A DNA stretch of 64,000 nucleotides, taken from contig JAKNDB010000068.1 of NCBI GenBank assembly GCA_024305405.1, positions 6,997,501 to 7,061,500 of the forward strand. The letters run 5' to 3'. Under the pieces are notes generated by a model. That model was given only the letters and a program-made list of their open reading frames with translations, was not told where the DNA came from and made no database searches. Position numbers and translations under genes: made by a program. Numbering within the stretch: the stretch's first letter is position 1; each line of letters opens with the position of its first letter. The stretch is from Dirofilaria immitis (lineage: Eukaryota > Nematoda > Chromadorea > Rhabditida > Onchocercidae). Shown here one piece after another: positions 28,357 to 40,672 of this stretch.

Positions 28357-31300
28357 ATGAAAACTGTGATGACGATAGCAATGTTGGATTGGTTGCGAAC
28401 ACGGCTAGATATTATTGATGTAATTGTTTTAATCGTTATGCTGCTTACAACAGTCTATTATTCCTGGAAATTATGGGTGAGAAAACCAGCAATAAATTCA
28501 CATCATCTGTTTTACCATCCTGTACTTCATTCGAAAGTTTATCTGATCGACCAAGTTCACTTGTTGCCCGTATGAAATCAGAAGAACGAAAGGTTGCCAG
28601 TTTTTATTTCCTATTTTGTCGTTATCAAACTGATTTTTACGATATTAATGCATTAATATTTTTCAATTTTTTTCATCTTTTTGGTTAAATCATATTTTTT
28701 CACTGAGTAGAAATATTAAAATATCTTTATAAAAATATTTTTAAGAATTTTTTAAAACTTTTGTAAATTTTTAAATGAAATCTACTCTTACCTTTATTAT
28801 GCCTTCCCTCAACGAAGTTTTTTCTATATCTAAGAAATTTTCTTAAAAAGAAGTGTAGTAGAAAATCCGTGGAAGTTTTTCATTCATCCATTAATTAGAC
28901 CAAAAAAAATTATCAAACATTAATTTTTCATAGGTTTTAATAATTTATGGCTCACAAACGGGAACAGCTGAGGAATTAGCAGGTCGTCTTTCTAAGGATG
29001 TTCAAAATTACGGCCAGAAGGTTGTTTTTGATAAAATTATAAATAATATTCTCAAAAAAGGAAAAGCTAAATTTTTTATTAATAGGCAGGCTGAAAAAGG
29101 AAAAAAGATACCAAATCATTGAGTTAAAAATCAAATCAAAAATCAATTAAGAATCATCATTTCTAATTGATCTTATTAATCTATCCCATAGTATTACTTT
29201 ACAAAATATTATACCGTAAAATTACGAATGTTTTCAGGCTCTTTTACTAGATCCAGAAGAAATGAATGTTGAAGATTTTGAAGAAATCAAAGAAATTTCT
29301 GGTAATCTTCTGATATTGTGTATAGCAACTTACGGTGAAGGCGATCCAACAGATAATGCGCAAGAATTTTACCAGCATATCTTGAACACGAATCTCAATT
29401 TGAAGGGCGTTAATTTTGCTGTTAGTTGATTAATTCGATGCCTTTAGATAAGATAAACTGGCAAATTAGTCGTATTATGAAGATTTTTCAATTCCCTAAC
29501 TAGAAAAAGCTTTTATCCCTTATGTTGTGTTACATAATTTTCACTCTAATTTATTTCTTATCGACTCCAATTTACGTGAACGATAATCAACGTTAGTGTG
29601 TGACATTGGAGTGTCTTGGGAAATGATTTGGACTATGGCAGGTGATTGAGGAATTGAAGATTCAGGTCTTCGGCTTAGGTAATAAAACGTATGGACATTT
29701 CAATGAAATTGCGAAATATTTTGACCGAAGAATGGAAGAATTCGGTGCCACACGTATTTACAACATTGGCCTCGGCGATGATGACGGAAATCTAGAGGAG
29801 GATTTTATGAGGTCTGGTGTTAATGTTCATAGAGTTCGAACAGACTGATTATTCTCTTTAGGTTTTCTTAATTATTCTTTTGCTATATTTTGATTTTTGC
29901 CTTTTAAATTGCTTTGCGTATTTTGAACTAACTATGATTTATTTCCATAGCTATTTTTGAAATGTTCCAGCTTACTCTTCAAAAACCAAAAGCTTATGTC
30001 TTTAGATGGCGCGAAGGCTTTTGGTCCGTTGTAACAAACATTTTCGGCTGGGAAAGTGCTGGAATGGGTCCAGTACGGCAGTATCGCTTTGAAATTGTGG
30101 AGGACTTCTCGGTCAAGTTATTTACGGGAGAATATGGCCTCTTAGGATCATTCGAAAAACAAAGACCGTGAGTTTCGTACTGTAAATTTAAAAAATTTTT
30201 GATATCTAGATTATTTTAATAACCATTTTGGTTGTTATGCGATAATTTTAGACCTTTCAATCAGAAGAATCCATTTATCGCTACTGTTAGTGTTAATCGT
30301 GAACTACATGGTGTAGAAAGTGATAGAAGTTGTCGTCATATCGAATTTATTATCGATGGAGCAAGGATCAGGTTATCATTCTAATTTCTTTTTATCGTTA
30401 GATTTTCAAACCGCTTGATTTGATCAGTATTAAGTTGTTAACTAAATGCAGTGAAAACTTTTAGATATGAGGTGGGCGATCATTTAGGCGTTTTTCCAAC
30501 AAATGATCGAATCTTGGTGGAGGAATTGGGACGCTTACTTGATGCTAATATGGATCTACGTTTCAATCTGATTAACCTTGATGGTTATCAACTATCTTTT
30601 TCATTAAAATATTTTTTCCAATTGTATCTTTGCAAGAGACCTTTTTTGAATTTATTCATAAATCTGCCATTGAGCTCTTTTCCACTAAAATATTGTTTTT
30701 AGAAGAAAACCTGAAAAAGAGTCCGTTTCCATGTCCATGTACAATAAGAACTGCATTTACTCATTACGTTGATATTTGCGCACCAATTAAATCGAATGTT
30801 CTGAAAGCCTTATCTTCTTTCACAAGTGCTGAAAATGAAAAAGAACGTCTTTTACTGTTGAGCACGGCAAATGAACAGGGTTTGGTAAATTTTTAAAGTG
30901 GAAAGTTTTTTGAATTATATCATTTTTTCCCTCTTACGATTTTTCCATTCTGAAAGCAAGACTTTATATTTGCAGAAGGAATACAGAAACTATATTCAGA
31001 AGGAAAGGCGTTCTATTATTGATATTCTTCGTGCATTCCCGTCATGTAAACCTCCAGTTGATTGTATTCTAGAATTGTTGCCTCGACTTCAGGTATCTAT
31101 AAGTTCAATTTTTCTTTGATTTATTTGTTGGTATTCTGAAGCTTTGTAAGTCGTTTTATTTGAAATCAGCTCATTTGTTATGTTGTTTATTCTATGTTTT
31201 GATTTCAGATTTTATTATTTGTTTGTAAAAGGCTTACAGGTGATGAATTTAACTGAATAACTTTGACGTAAACAATATTTATATATTGCAGCCACGTTAT

Positions 31301-32589
31301 TATAGTATATCATCATCATCCAAGTACAATCATGATTCATTAGCTATAACAGTTATCATAACAAAATATATGGTTGGCGACCGGCTAATCAAAGGAATTT
31401 GTACCAATTTTCTGCTCGAAAAAGTTATTTTTGTACTTTTTCAAAAGTTTTATAAAAAATTGCTGATTTATATCTTTTAATTCCACCCTTCTTTGAGAAA
31501 TTTTCGGAATCGATTCCTACCTTAATTTATCAAATATTTTCTATAACATTCATTTTCTTGTACATTTTTTCAGCATATTCAATATTTATATAGAATTATT
31601 TTTATTCGTCAGCGGTTTAAAAAAATAACAAAAACTGTTAAGGGTGAAGGCTCCAAAGTACCAATATTTGTTAGAAAATCAACAATGCGACTGCCACATC
31701 GATTAAAGACACCAGTTATCATGGTAGGCCCTGGGACTGGTTTTGCTCCATTTCGAGGTTTTCTTCAAGAGCGGAATTGGCAGAAGGAGCAAGGTAGAAA
31801 TTCATATATTAAACGCATTAATTTTCAAAATTTGAGTTTCTTCTCTGAAAGTTAATAAAAATCCATTTAATTTATCTAGCCAATTAAATTTGAATTGGCG
31901 GATTGATTACGCTATCTTTTGAAGCAAAGTACTTTAGGCCAAGATATTGGACCCATGGCATTGTATTACGGTTGTCGCCATCCGGAACATGATTACATTT
32001 ATAGGGATGAGCTGAAGAAATTCATTCAAAATGGTGTACTTTCTGAATTACACACTGCCTTTTCAAGAATTACCGCAAAAAAGTAAGTCTATTCCTTCTT
32101 AATTCATTGTAGAGCATATTTCATTCTATAAAATATTTTTCAACTTGCTCGAAATTTCCTGAAACCAGTAGTCACAATGTCTTCTATCATCAGAAATAGT
32201 TAATTCAGATTTACGTGCAAGATGAAATTTGGAAAAATCGCGAAGCGGTATGGAAAGCTATTGAGGCTGGTGCTAGTGTTTGTGTGTGTGGGTATGCTTC
32301 ATCTTATTTTTGATTTTTTTTTTGTTCTCTGTATAAATTATTCAGTATTTTGGAAACTTGAATTTGCATGTGGCGATTTTTAAGCTTCTTATTTTTTTAT
32401 TGCTTACATTACTGAGATTGTTTTTGCTTCTCATACTATTTTTAGTGATGCACGCAATATGGCACGTGATGTGCAAAATACATTCATGCGAATATTTATG
32501 GAAATTGGCGGAAAAACTGAAAGTGAAGCGCAGAAATTTCAAAAAATTTAGAGCAGAGACGAAGCTATCAAATAGATGTCTGGTCTTAA
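28357..32589 (+). CDS. emb-8: NADPH-cytochrome P450 reductase
   Basis: An ER-membrane diflavin enzyme that passes electrons from NADPH through FAD and FMN to microsomal P450s. Fourteen exons: 28357-28592, 28934-29020, 29238-29420, 29666-29811, 30006-30167, 30252-30371, 30465-30583, 30703-30884, 30976-31092, 31292-31423, 31613-31793, 31938-32082, 32209-32291, 32446-32589. About 679 residues (human: 677). An N-terminal anchor ([17 protein letters not shown]) precedes FMN motifs [26 protein letters not shown] and [15 protein letters not shown] motifs are RYYSISSSS and GICTNF. NADPH motifs are [25 protein letters not shown] and [15 protein letters not shown]. It ends DVWS, the family's usual C-terminus. 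Three single-base losses are needed to explain frame jumps at 28475-28477 (GGG), 32077-32082 (A6) and 32541-32546 (A6). The symbol follows the C. elegans orthologue. Confidence 0.95.
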
Positions 32590-32902
32590 TAGATCATTAA
32601 AATTATGTTTCACAAAGTTTTTGATGTCCAGTTTGCGCTTTCAGATTTAGTCATTCGCTGTTTTTCTACTATCCAAAGCTTCATATCATTGTAAAGAAAT
32701 CTTATCTTCGAAGATCTTTTTCGATCCGAAACAGTGCAAATTGGCAATTGCAGGAGAATCATTTTGCAAATATGAGATAACTTGCTGTAATTCATTTAAC
32801 AATTGTGATCAGAACGGATAAAACCTTCGTTGAAACATACCTTATATATGTTTTCAATAGGTTGCAATGAAATTATGAAAAGATCGAAACTTAGGTTATG
32901 TT

Positions 32903-33115
32903 GACAATGAAAAAACAACTGAAAACAATCGACAAACGAATCACATTAACTTTTTCTTTAGCAGTTATTCGGATGGTATTTGCATCGAGCACGTTCTGTA
33001 TGCATCGAGAAAAACAGTGGTTATCTAAGAGTCTAGGTGCAAAAACTGAAACTTTAATAGAGCATGTGAAATACAAAACAATCTTGTCGATTGTTTTCAG
33101 TTGTTTTTCATTGTC
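32903..33115. repeat. inverted repeat, ~32-nt arms, ~150-nt spacer
   Basis: Arms 32903-32935 and 33084-33115 are reverse complements with a single one-base gap in an A run. Each contains AACTGAAAACAATCGACAA or its complement. The layout fits a miniature inverted-repeat element or a foldback sequence; no transposase is present. Confidence 0.8.
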
Positions 33116-33463
33116 TTCATTTCTTTAAGATCATTTTCTGTGCGCTCTGTATATTGTCAAAAGCGATACACAGAACCAAACATATCCGATAAATGTTCGT
33201 TTTTATAGTTCCAATGCATTTCCTTCACTTTTTGATTTCTAATTCTTTTGATATTTGCGGGATGCGACAATCATTTTTATGTGCTTGACTGTAGGCATTA
33301 GGATTCCATTTTTATTTTCCTAGCCGGAAGTATCTGTAGTTTTCAATTCTATGTCATGCCGAGTAAACTACCCATTAAGCGGTCAGTTTATTAGTCCTAC
33401 TGCAGTTGTTGTTTGACTATACGGTTTAACTTTTGCAAGACTTCACTACATCTCCATTTTCTT

Positions 33464-33589
33464 AATGCCAGCTATTTACTTGTCAAGGAAACCATTCAGA
33501 ATTCAATATTTGATGTTTTTGAGCTCCTTCAAGGGAAGGAGTGCTCGAATCTCTGAATTGGTTTGCTTGACAAGTAAGTAGCTGGCATT
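33464..33589. repeat. inverted repeat, ~37-nt arms, near-complete hairpin
   Basis: Arms 33464-33500 and 33552-33589 are reverse complements with two mismatches and one gap. Inside, GAGCTCCTTC (33521-33530) can pair with GAAGGAGTGCTC (starting near 33535), so most of the 126 nt can fold back on itself. It differs in sequence from the repeat 350 nt upstream. Confidence 0.85.
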
Positions 33590-34499
33590 TCGCTGTAGAA
33601 GGACATATTGACCAGTAATACTGATTAAGGTGAACATTGGCTATCTAATACTCATATCTTTCCATATCAATAATTCATTGCATTCTGAATGCATTATTGA
33701 TTAAAAGACATTATCTATAACTCTTCACTCCAATGTTTTAATTTGGTTATTAGATACTCCTTGTCTCTGTTTTTTAGGCAAGTTGAGAGAGAAAGCAATG
33801 AAATGAATATAGTAATACATGCATTTCTCATCACATTTCAAGATTTTGCGAGGAAAAGTGCTTCATTACCTTAAAGTTATCACAAATAACAATATAAAAC
33901 CAATCCAAATTAAGAAAGCCCAACAAGTGCCGAAAACAATTTTCCGAACATGAAATTAAGAAGTCCCCGTGAAATATTGCATAGGTTGCGCTATTACCCG
34001 TTCCCACCGTGTATGTGTTACACTATTTTGAATCGTGCACGTTGTAGTGATAAGTACTCGATTAGCGCTGCGGTGTTTTACAGTAATTACATTGTTTTGC
34101 AATTGTCGCCAATAATTCTGATAACTTTTAAACTATCGCTGGCTAAAGACGTAATAGTTTACATTTCAGTAATTTATTAGCTTGCAAGGGGGTCGTATTT
34201 TTGAGATTTTATTCGAAACTTTTTTATTTCGTTTCGACGTTTCAATTGTCATTCTATATGGCTTCAGTATTGCATAACGTGGAATAATGCTTATTGAGTT
34301 TTGTGAGAGACAACAATTTCTTATATCATTATTCAGGTCTTAAACTGGCACATTTTAACGAAAAAGGAGCAAATTGGGTTTGAAAAGCGTGAATCCATTT
34401 CACCATAAAAGCTTCGAAAAGTTAGTCGAAAACCGCTTCTTTAGCAAGCTCGATTTAAAAACTTTCTTTATCAAGGTCAACGACAAAAGTCTAGGAGTT

Positions 34500-37400
34500 A
34501 TGTTATCTGGTTTGAAAGTGAAACAGTCGGCTTGGTGTAGAAAGGAAAATGGAAAGGAACCGGTAATATCATTTGCTGAAATAATGAGCGAAGAATTGGC
34601 AGGACAACTTGAGGTTTACTTTTTTGGATCCTTTTGGATCAATATTTTGCTTGAGATAGCACGGATGTAATGCTTTTCTACTTCTAAGTGCATAATGAAT
34701 TCTTTAAGGAAGAAGATGCAAATGGTCTCGACCCATCTATAGCACAATATGGTTTGAGCCCCAATGAATTGTCGCAATGTAAGAATGATCTAGAACTCGC
34801 TAGAAAGCTGCAGGAAGAGTTTGATCGAGAATATGAGATGAGTTTAAAGTCAGCGAAAGGAAAAAAAGTTGAGGCAAAAGTCGGTTTTCAAATACAAATT
34901 TATTTCAAAATTTTTTAGATGAATTTCAGTTTTTAGAATATTCAATATTGCAGTTGAATTTGGATTTGAACGCTATCATCCTTCTTACGATAGCGATTAT
35001 GGTCTGGAAGAGGAGCTGAGTGATGAAGATGACGAAGATTTACGAGAAATCGCTATTGATTTCCTTTATTGTATGTTAGTTTATAATGATTTTTATATGA
35101 AAGAACTTCAAAGCTTTATTCTGAAATTTTCTAAAAGAGACGGCATTTTTTTGCTTTGTTGTTTTTATTAGATTCTTTGAGAGAAAGAATTTAATTTATG
35201 AGGATTGAGCGAAATTTTTGAAAGAAAAAGATTATGAGTTATACATATAAATTTTTAAACTAAAATTTCGGAAATAACGAGTTTCAGCAAGACCAAAAGA
35301 TGAATTCCCGTCGAGTGGCTATATGCGTGATGCTTCGGGACATTTTATTACAAAACATGATAAAGAAATCGCGGAAAGACGTAATTCTGAAAAAGTCATG
35401 CACGTTAGTTTTTATTAAATTAAATTTCAACATAGTAAGCATTTACTTTATCCTTTCAATTAAATTCATCAAAACATTCAATTTTGATATTTGCTTGATC
35501 GTATTGTTTCTTTCTTTATAGCTTCCTATTGATATTCTCACTGGCGATGTACTTGGTGAAAAACTGAGTAACAGAGTTTATAATAAACTGCGTAACTATA
35601 GCAAAGCTGAGCAGAGAAGAAATGTTCGTGTAAAAGTAAGTTGAAAAATGAGTTTTGTTTGGAGCAGTCGATAACATCCTTTCGAAATTATGAGACATCG
35701 AAATTTATAGAAAAATAATGGAAATATATGCAATCGAGTTTTTTTAGATGAAATTTTGCTTCAATTCTTTTTTAGGATAAAGATGAAAAAGCAACAAATG
35801 AAGTAAGCCTGGATAAAGTCACTCGCTTGATAATATATAGATTTATTAATTCTGGAGTTTTCGATATAATCGAAAATGTTATCGCAACAGGCAAGGTAGA
35901 GTTATAAAGCTAGAAAAAAATTGCTTGATGTTCCTAATTTCAGTTTATTCAAATATTTCTTACAAGGTATCGCATCCTAAAAGCATACTTTTCCTCTCTT
36001 TCTATCATTTTCCCCTCTGTTTTTACTTATGTAATATAAGCTCACATATTTATCAAGAGATGATGAAACAAATCTTTATTATATGCCATTTATGCACACC
36101 TCGTCATCTTTTTTTTTCTTTTTGAATTCGTATTGGTTTTGAGATTTGATCTCAAACTTTCCGACATCTTGCCAACTAAAGATGTAGAGTATAGAAAATC
36201 ACGGACAGAAGAAATACTACGAATTTATGAGACTTTCTAAATCCATATATGTTCGAATTATACTTGGAGTAAGTGTTCACATTTGTTTCATGGACGGATT
36301 TTTGCAAATATTGCGCATTGGGGAAATGAGGTCTAAGTTTTTCCTTCTATTCCTGTTTTTATCTAATCCTGAAAGATCTGTAACTATAGGTAATATGATG
36401 TTATAAAGCTCTGAAGTAAACTGTTATGGCATAATGTATCTCATATATTCGAAAATTAATAATGAGTCTGTTGAAATCTACGATTTTTGAAGAGTGTCAA
36501 TTCTCTTTTGATCATAATTTTTTTAAATGATTTATGACATTATCAGGTACAGTTTTTGTTACTCTTGATAAAATCATATTCACAATTGCACTTTTATTCG
36601 TCATCAAAAAATATTTGCCTTCATTTTTTTACTTTCAGCTAATTTAATTAAAAATTGAGTTTGAATACAGGAATCGGTAGTTTTGCATGCAACAGCACAT
36701 GCCGATGGAGTGCGGCTTTTGGAAGAGAGGCATTGCGCTCTGAAAGTTTACAAAATGACGTTATCCGAGTTCAAGAATAGATCAGAATATGTTCAAGATG
36801 ACTATCGTTTCAGAAATCCACGACGAGTACTGCGGATTTGGGCCGAGAAGGAATACACAAATTTGAATCGGCATGTTTCAGCCATTTTCCTTGTTAGTTG
36901 TTAGAACTCTTAAATCAATAAATCTTCATGATTTGCATATGTAGAGACAGATAAATGGATAAGTCTTTACTGCAACAGATTGAAGAAAAGAGCGCATTTA
37001 CATACGAAATATTCAAAAGAAGTTTTTCCTATTATTCTTTTTTTTTTTTGAATCTTAGAATAAAGCAACGAAAAAAAAAGGAACAGAGAAAACTACCTAA
37101 ATTGAAGAGATTTGACATTTAATGGAAAAGAAGAGGACAATAAATATAAATAACTGTTAGGGATTTGAATTTTTTTCTAAAGCAATAAGATTGCTTAGAA
37201 AATTGATCTTACTCTTCTCCTCCTGTCGTTAATTATCTAATTTAGAGATAAATATTTATATGATTATGTCAAATAATCACCCTTAAAAGTAATACAGAAT
37301 AAATTGAGAACAAAGAAAAAATGAAGGAACAAACAAGTGTTTTTTCTTCTGTTCGACTCGTTATTCTTTAATGTTTTTAAGAAACGATTAATTGATTTTA

Positions 37401-38980
37401 TTTGTTGCATGCCATATTCCTAGAGTGAGGATTATTTTATGTTTAAAAATTTAATTATCCTAAATTATATTGTTTTTAATTCTAGATCAGTTCAATCAGT
37501 TCAATCAAAATCTATAGTATTCGAAAATTATGCTATTTTAAGGATGGTACGAGGAGGTGTGAATTGTCCAAAACCGATCCGTCTTAGAAAACATATCATG
37601 ATAATGACATTCATTGGTTCGAATGGTATTGCAGCTCGCAAATTAAAAGATATCGAATGGGGTGATCAAGAAACTATTTATGCTACATTTTTACAAGTGA
37701 AAGCGGTTTGTCTCATCGAATGTCTCTTGTTTTTTAATTAAATGACTTAAGCACAAATTGTTCAAAATTTATATTTTCTCTACCGGTAATTGTATTTCTG
37801 ACCACGCTATAACGTTTCTGCAAGCGAATATGTATTTCATGTAATTCAGTTATAAAATTCGATATTTTGTTAAGACACTGTATATGGATTTTATTCCATT
37901 CAAATGAGAATTTTAACAGGATTTATAAAGAAGCAGTTATGGATTGTAGGCAATGATTAAAATGTTTACGGATTGCAATCTCGTACATGGTGATCTCAGC
38001 GAATTTAATATCCTTTATCACGAAAATAATGTTTATATTATTGATGTTTCACAGGTTAGTTTATTGATTAAATTGTGAAGTGAACTTAAATCGCTTTTAA
38101 TGAACCGGGTTTATCATATCGAATTAATTTTTCTTGATAATAACTAATGACTAATTTCCTTATGTTTATATATAATTTACACGATTTTTAATATTGTGAA
38201 AGATCTTTTTGAGTTTCGCTAATGAACTTTTCAAAAAAATAAAGCCAAAAACATGAAAAGAGAAACGAAAATTTATGAACATTGCTTTTTAATTTAGTTT
38301 TGAAAACTTGTTACAGGCGATGGACATTTCACATCCTCGAGCATTGTTTTTCTTGTTACGTGATATCGACAATGTTTTAGAATTTTTCGCAAAGTTGGGT
38401 ACGAGAAACTTACCATCAGCAACCGAGCTATTCAACGACATTACTGGGCTGAATATGGACCCAGACAAAAATCTTGTTGTGCAGGTTGAATTATTGTCAT
38501 CTTGCTTTTTTAGGCGACATTTTGATGGCTCTTGCATTTTCCTGCATTTCTTTTATATTGTTAAATTTCGCTGCAAAGACAAAACAGAGGTGGTCATTCT
38601 TTTTACAAATCGAGGAAGAAAAATTATGAAGCTGGTTTATTTCACGCATGCAAGACCGTTTTATATTATCATTCCCTTAAATTAGAAATTTTAGTTGCAT
38701 AAATTTTTAGTTGAAATAGTGGTTAAATTAGTTTTGAGTTTTTGATGAAATATTGTTCAAGGAAGCCTCAAAACTATTATTCATTTAACAATAATAATTT
38801 GTGAACGATATTAAGAAAGTGAAAAATGACTTTTCCATTTTTTAGGTTGAACATTTTGAAAAGGATAATCGCAATGTTCAATTACGCTGCGACAAGGCAA
38901 ATCCAGCCGATATGGAATTGCGTTTGTATGATGCTGAAGTTGAAGAAACACATTACGACCCAGCGGAGCCATACAATTAA
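34500..38980 (+). CDS. riok-3: RIO3-type atypical serine/threonine kinase
   Basis: RIO kinases are ATPases/kinases that act in 40S subunit maturation. Eleven exons: 34500-34613, 34709-34883, 34954-35070, 35288-35403, 35522-35635, 35776-35895, 36671-36870, 37543-37696, 37950-38054, 38317-38484, 38846-38980. About 505 residues, close to human RIOK3, and fully in frame. The RIO3-specific N-terminus has [15 protein letters not shown] and [16 protein letters not shown]. The kinase domain has [20 protein letters not shown] (Lys of the ATP site), [27 protein letters not shown], the catalytic loop [10 protein letters not shown] and the metal-binding IIDVSQ. The loop and IDVSQ residues are intact, so it should be active. 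The ATG chosen is the first in a frame open further upstream and gives the length expected before ISFAEIM. Intron 7 fits only with a GC donor at 36871. Confidence 0.93.
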
Positions 38981-40672
38981 ATACTATTGTAATTTCTAAT
39001 ATCTCATTGAAGTTCAGCAAAATCTTTGATCTGGAAATTTAGGTTACTGTTTTCACCAAGGGATAATCCAACATCTTTGGACATTATTTAACTGTACCAA
39101 ATACTTCAGCCAGAGAATATCCAGTGAGTTTAATTTGTACATCTCTTGTATTTAGAATTCTTTAAAACTTTTCATTCACTAATTTTCAAAACAGCGGTTT
39201 TTTCTGTGTTAATCTTTAAATAGAGATTGTTCAGGTTTCGTTTCTTTTGCCTTTGTCGCAAGCAAATCTGTCGTTCTAATCAAGTGCATTAATCAACATA
39301 ACAGATACTCTGTTCCATGTACTTATATGAAATTAGATATAATCGTTTCTACGCTAATATTTTGAATCGTTGAGCTTTCAAACATCTCAATTCAACCGGA
39401 AACGATATACAAAATCATGTTTAACAGGGTGTGATTTATAGCTTAAGGAAAGCGGATGCACGAATATTTTGTATCAATTGAATTTGATAAGAAACTATTT
39501 TTCGCGCATAGTTGAGCGGAGATTACTGTAGATAGTAGCAAGTTTAAAAGTCTTAATACATTTTTCTTAAGAAGAATCGAATGTGCTCGCCTCAAACAGG
39601 ACCTTCGGATCATAGAACCCAGATAGGTGATTGTTCGGTCTATTTTGCTTCCTTTCAATTCGTGCCCTTATATTTTATGATAAATAATTACGGCACAATC
39701 TGAAATTGAGTATCTTCATTAAAAGAACAGGACGAAACATTCATTATACACGGTTATAAACTATGGAGAAGGCGATCAACTATGAGAATAGAAGGAATAG
39801 CAGGAAGAAAGTCACGCGAAATGAATTTGCACATTTGAATGAAGAAATAAAGAAGCTGAAGAATTAAAACATGACACCTCAAAGCATGAAAAACATTCCA
39901 AACTGTTCTGACAAATACTTCCATAATTGAAAATCCATTTCGAAAAATTCAACCACATACAATAATAACGTGGAGGAACAACAATAAAATGCACCTGTTC
40001 TATGTTCCATAGAGATTTCTATGTCCATAAGTTCTAAAATAATAGCATGGCAACAAATAACAAACGAATTTGACTTCGTAATCAATGCAAAAGTGGTATG
40101 ACCCATTGTGATACTGTCACAATTAGTTAGCTGTCTCACACTTTAAGAAAATATTAGGGGATAAAAATGAAACTTCAAAAACTATACAATTCTCTTATAA
40201 TTTAATTTACTAAAAATATGAATTGAGCGGGTACTTCGCGTAAACAAACAAACAAGTCAGTCAAAAAGCTAGAAATGGTAGACCGTTTTCTCCTGTTTTC
40301 TAACATGAAATGAATGACTAATCCTTCGAAAAAAAAAAGTATTTCCATCATAAATAAACTCCATAGACTTTCGATAAGAATGAAAATGACTTCTTTGAGA
40401 AGAAGTAACCTTCTACACTGAATGCAAGATTTCAAAAAATTAACAGCAAAACAAGTTGGTATTTGCAAAATAGAGCAAAATTTAAACTAGATGAATAAAA
40501 ATCAAATCAACAACAGTGACTAAAATTTGGACAAATTGCTCATTTTAGCTAAATAAAGATTAAACATAAAGCAATAAACAGATGCTGACAGATGATCTGG
40601 ATTACCCGTAACGGCACATGAACTTCACTGGGTTTGAGCGGTTCCATTGTATCTGCATCATAATGAATGACT
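38981..40672. other. convergent intergenic region
   Basis: Separates the 3' ends of the RIO3 gene (+) and the STPR-repeat gene (-). I see no exon or notable structure. Short minus-strand frames at 39.4-40.5 kb lack coding character. Confidence 0.5.

Larger units (their letters stand above)
32590..34499. other. intergenic region with two long inverted repeats
   Basis: Between the reductase stop and the RIO kinase ATG. Apart from the two inverted repeats listed separately nothing coding is supported. Frames open on both strands at 32.9-33.1 kb mirror each other because of the palindrome. Confidence 0.6.

Noticed and set aside
28357..32589. Calling P450 reductase a pseudogene because of three frame breaks
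   Set aside because: All cofactor motifs, splice sites and the DVWS end are intact, and the same homopolymer pattern appears in other genes, so sequencing error is the better explanation.
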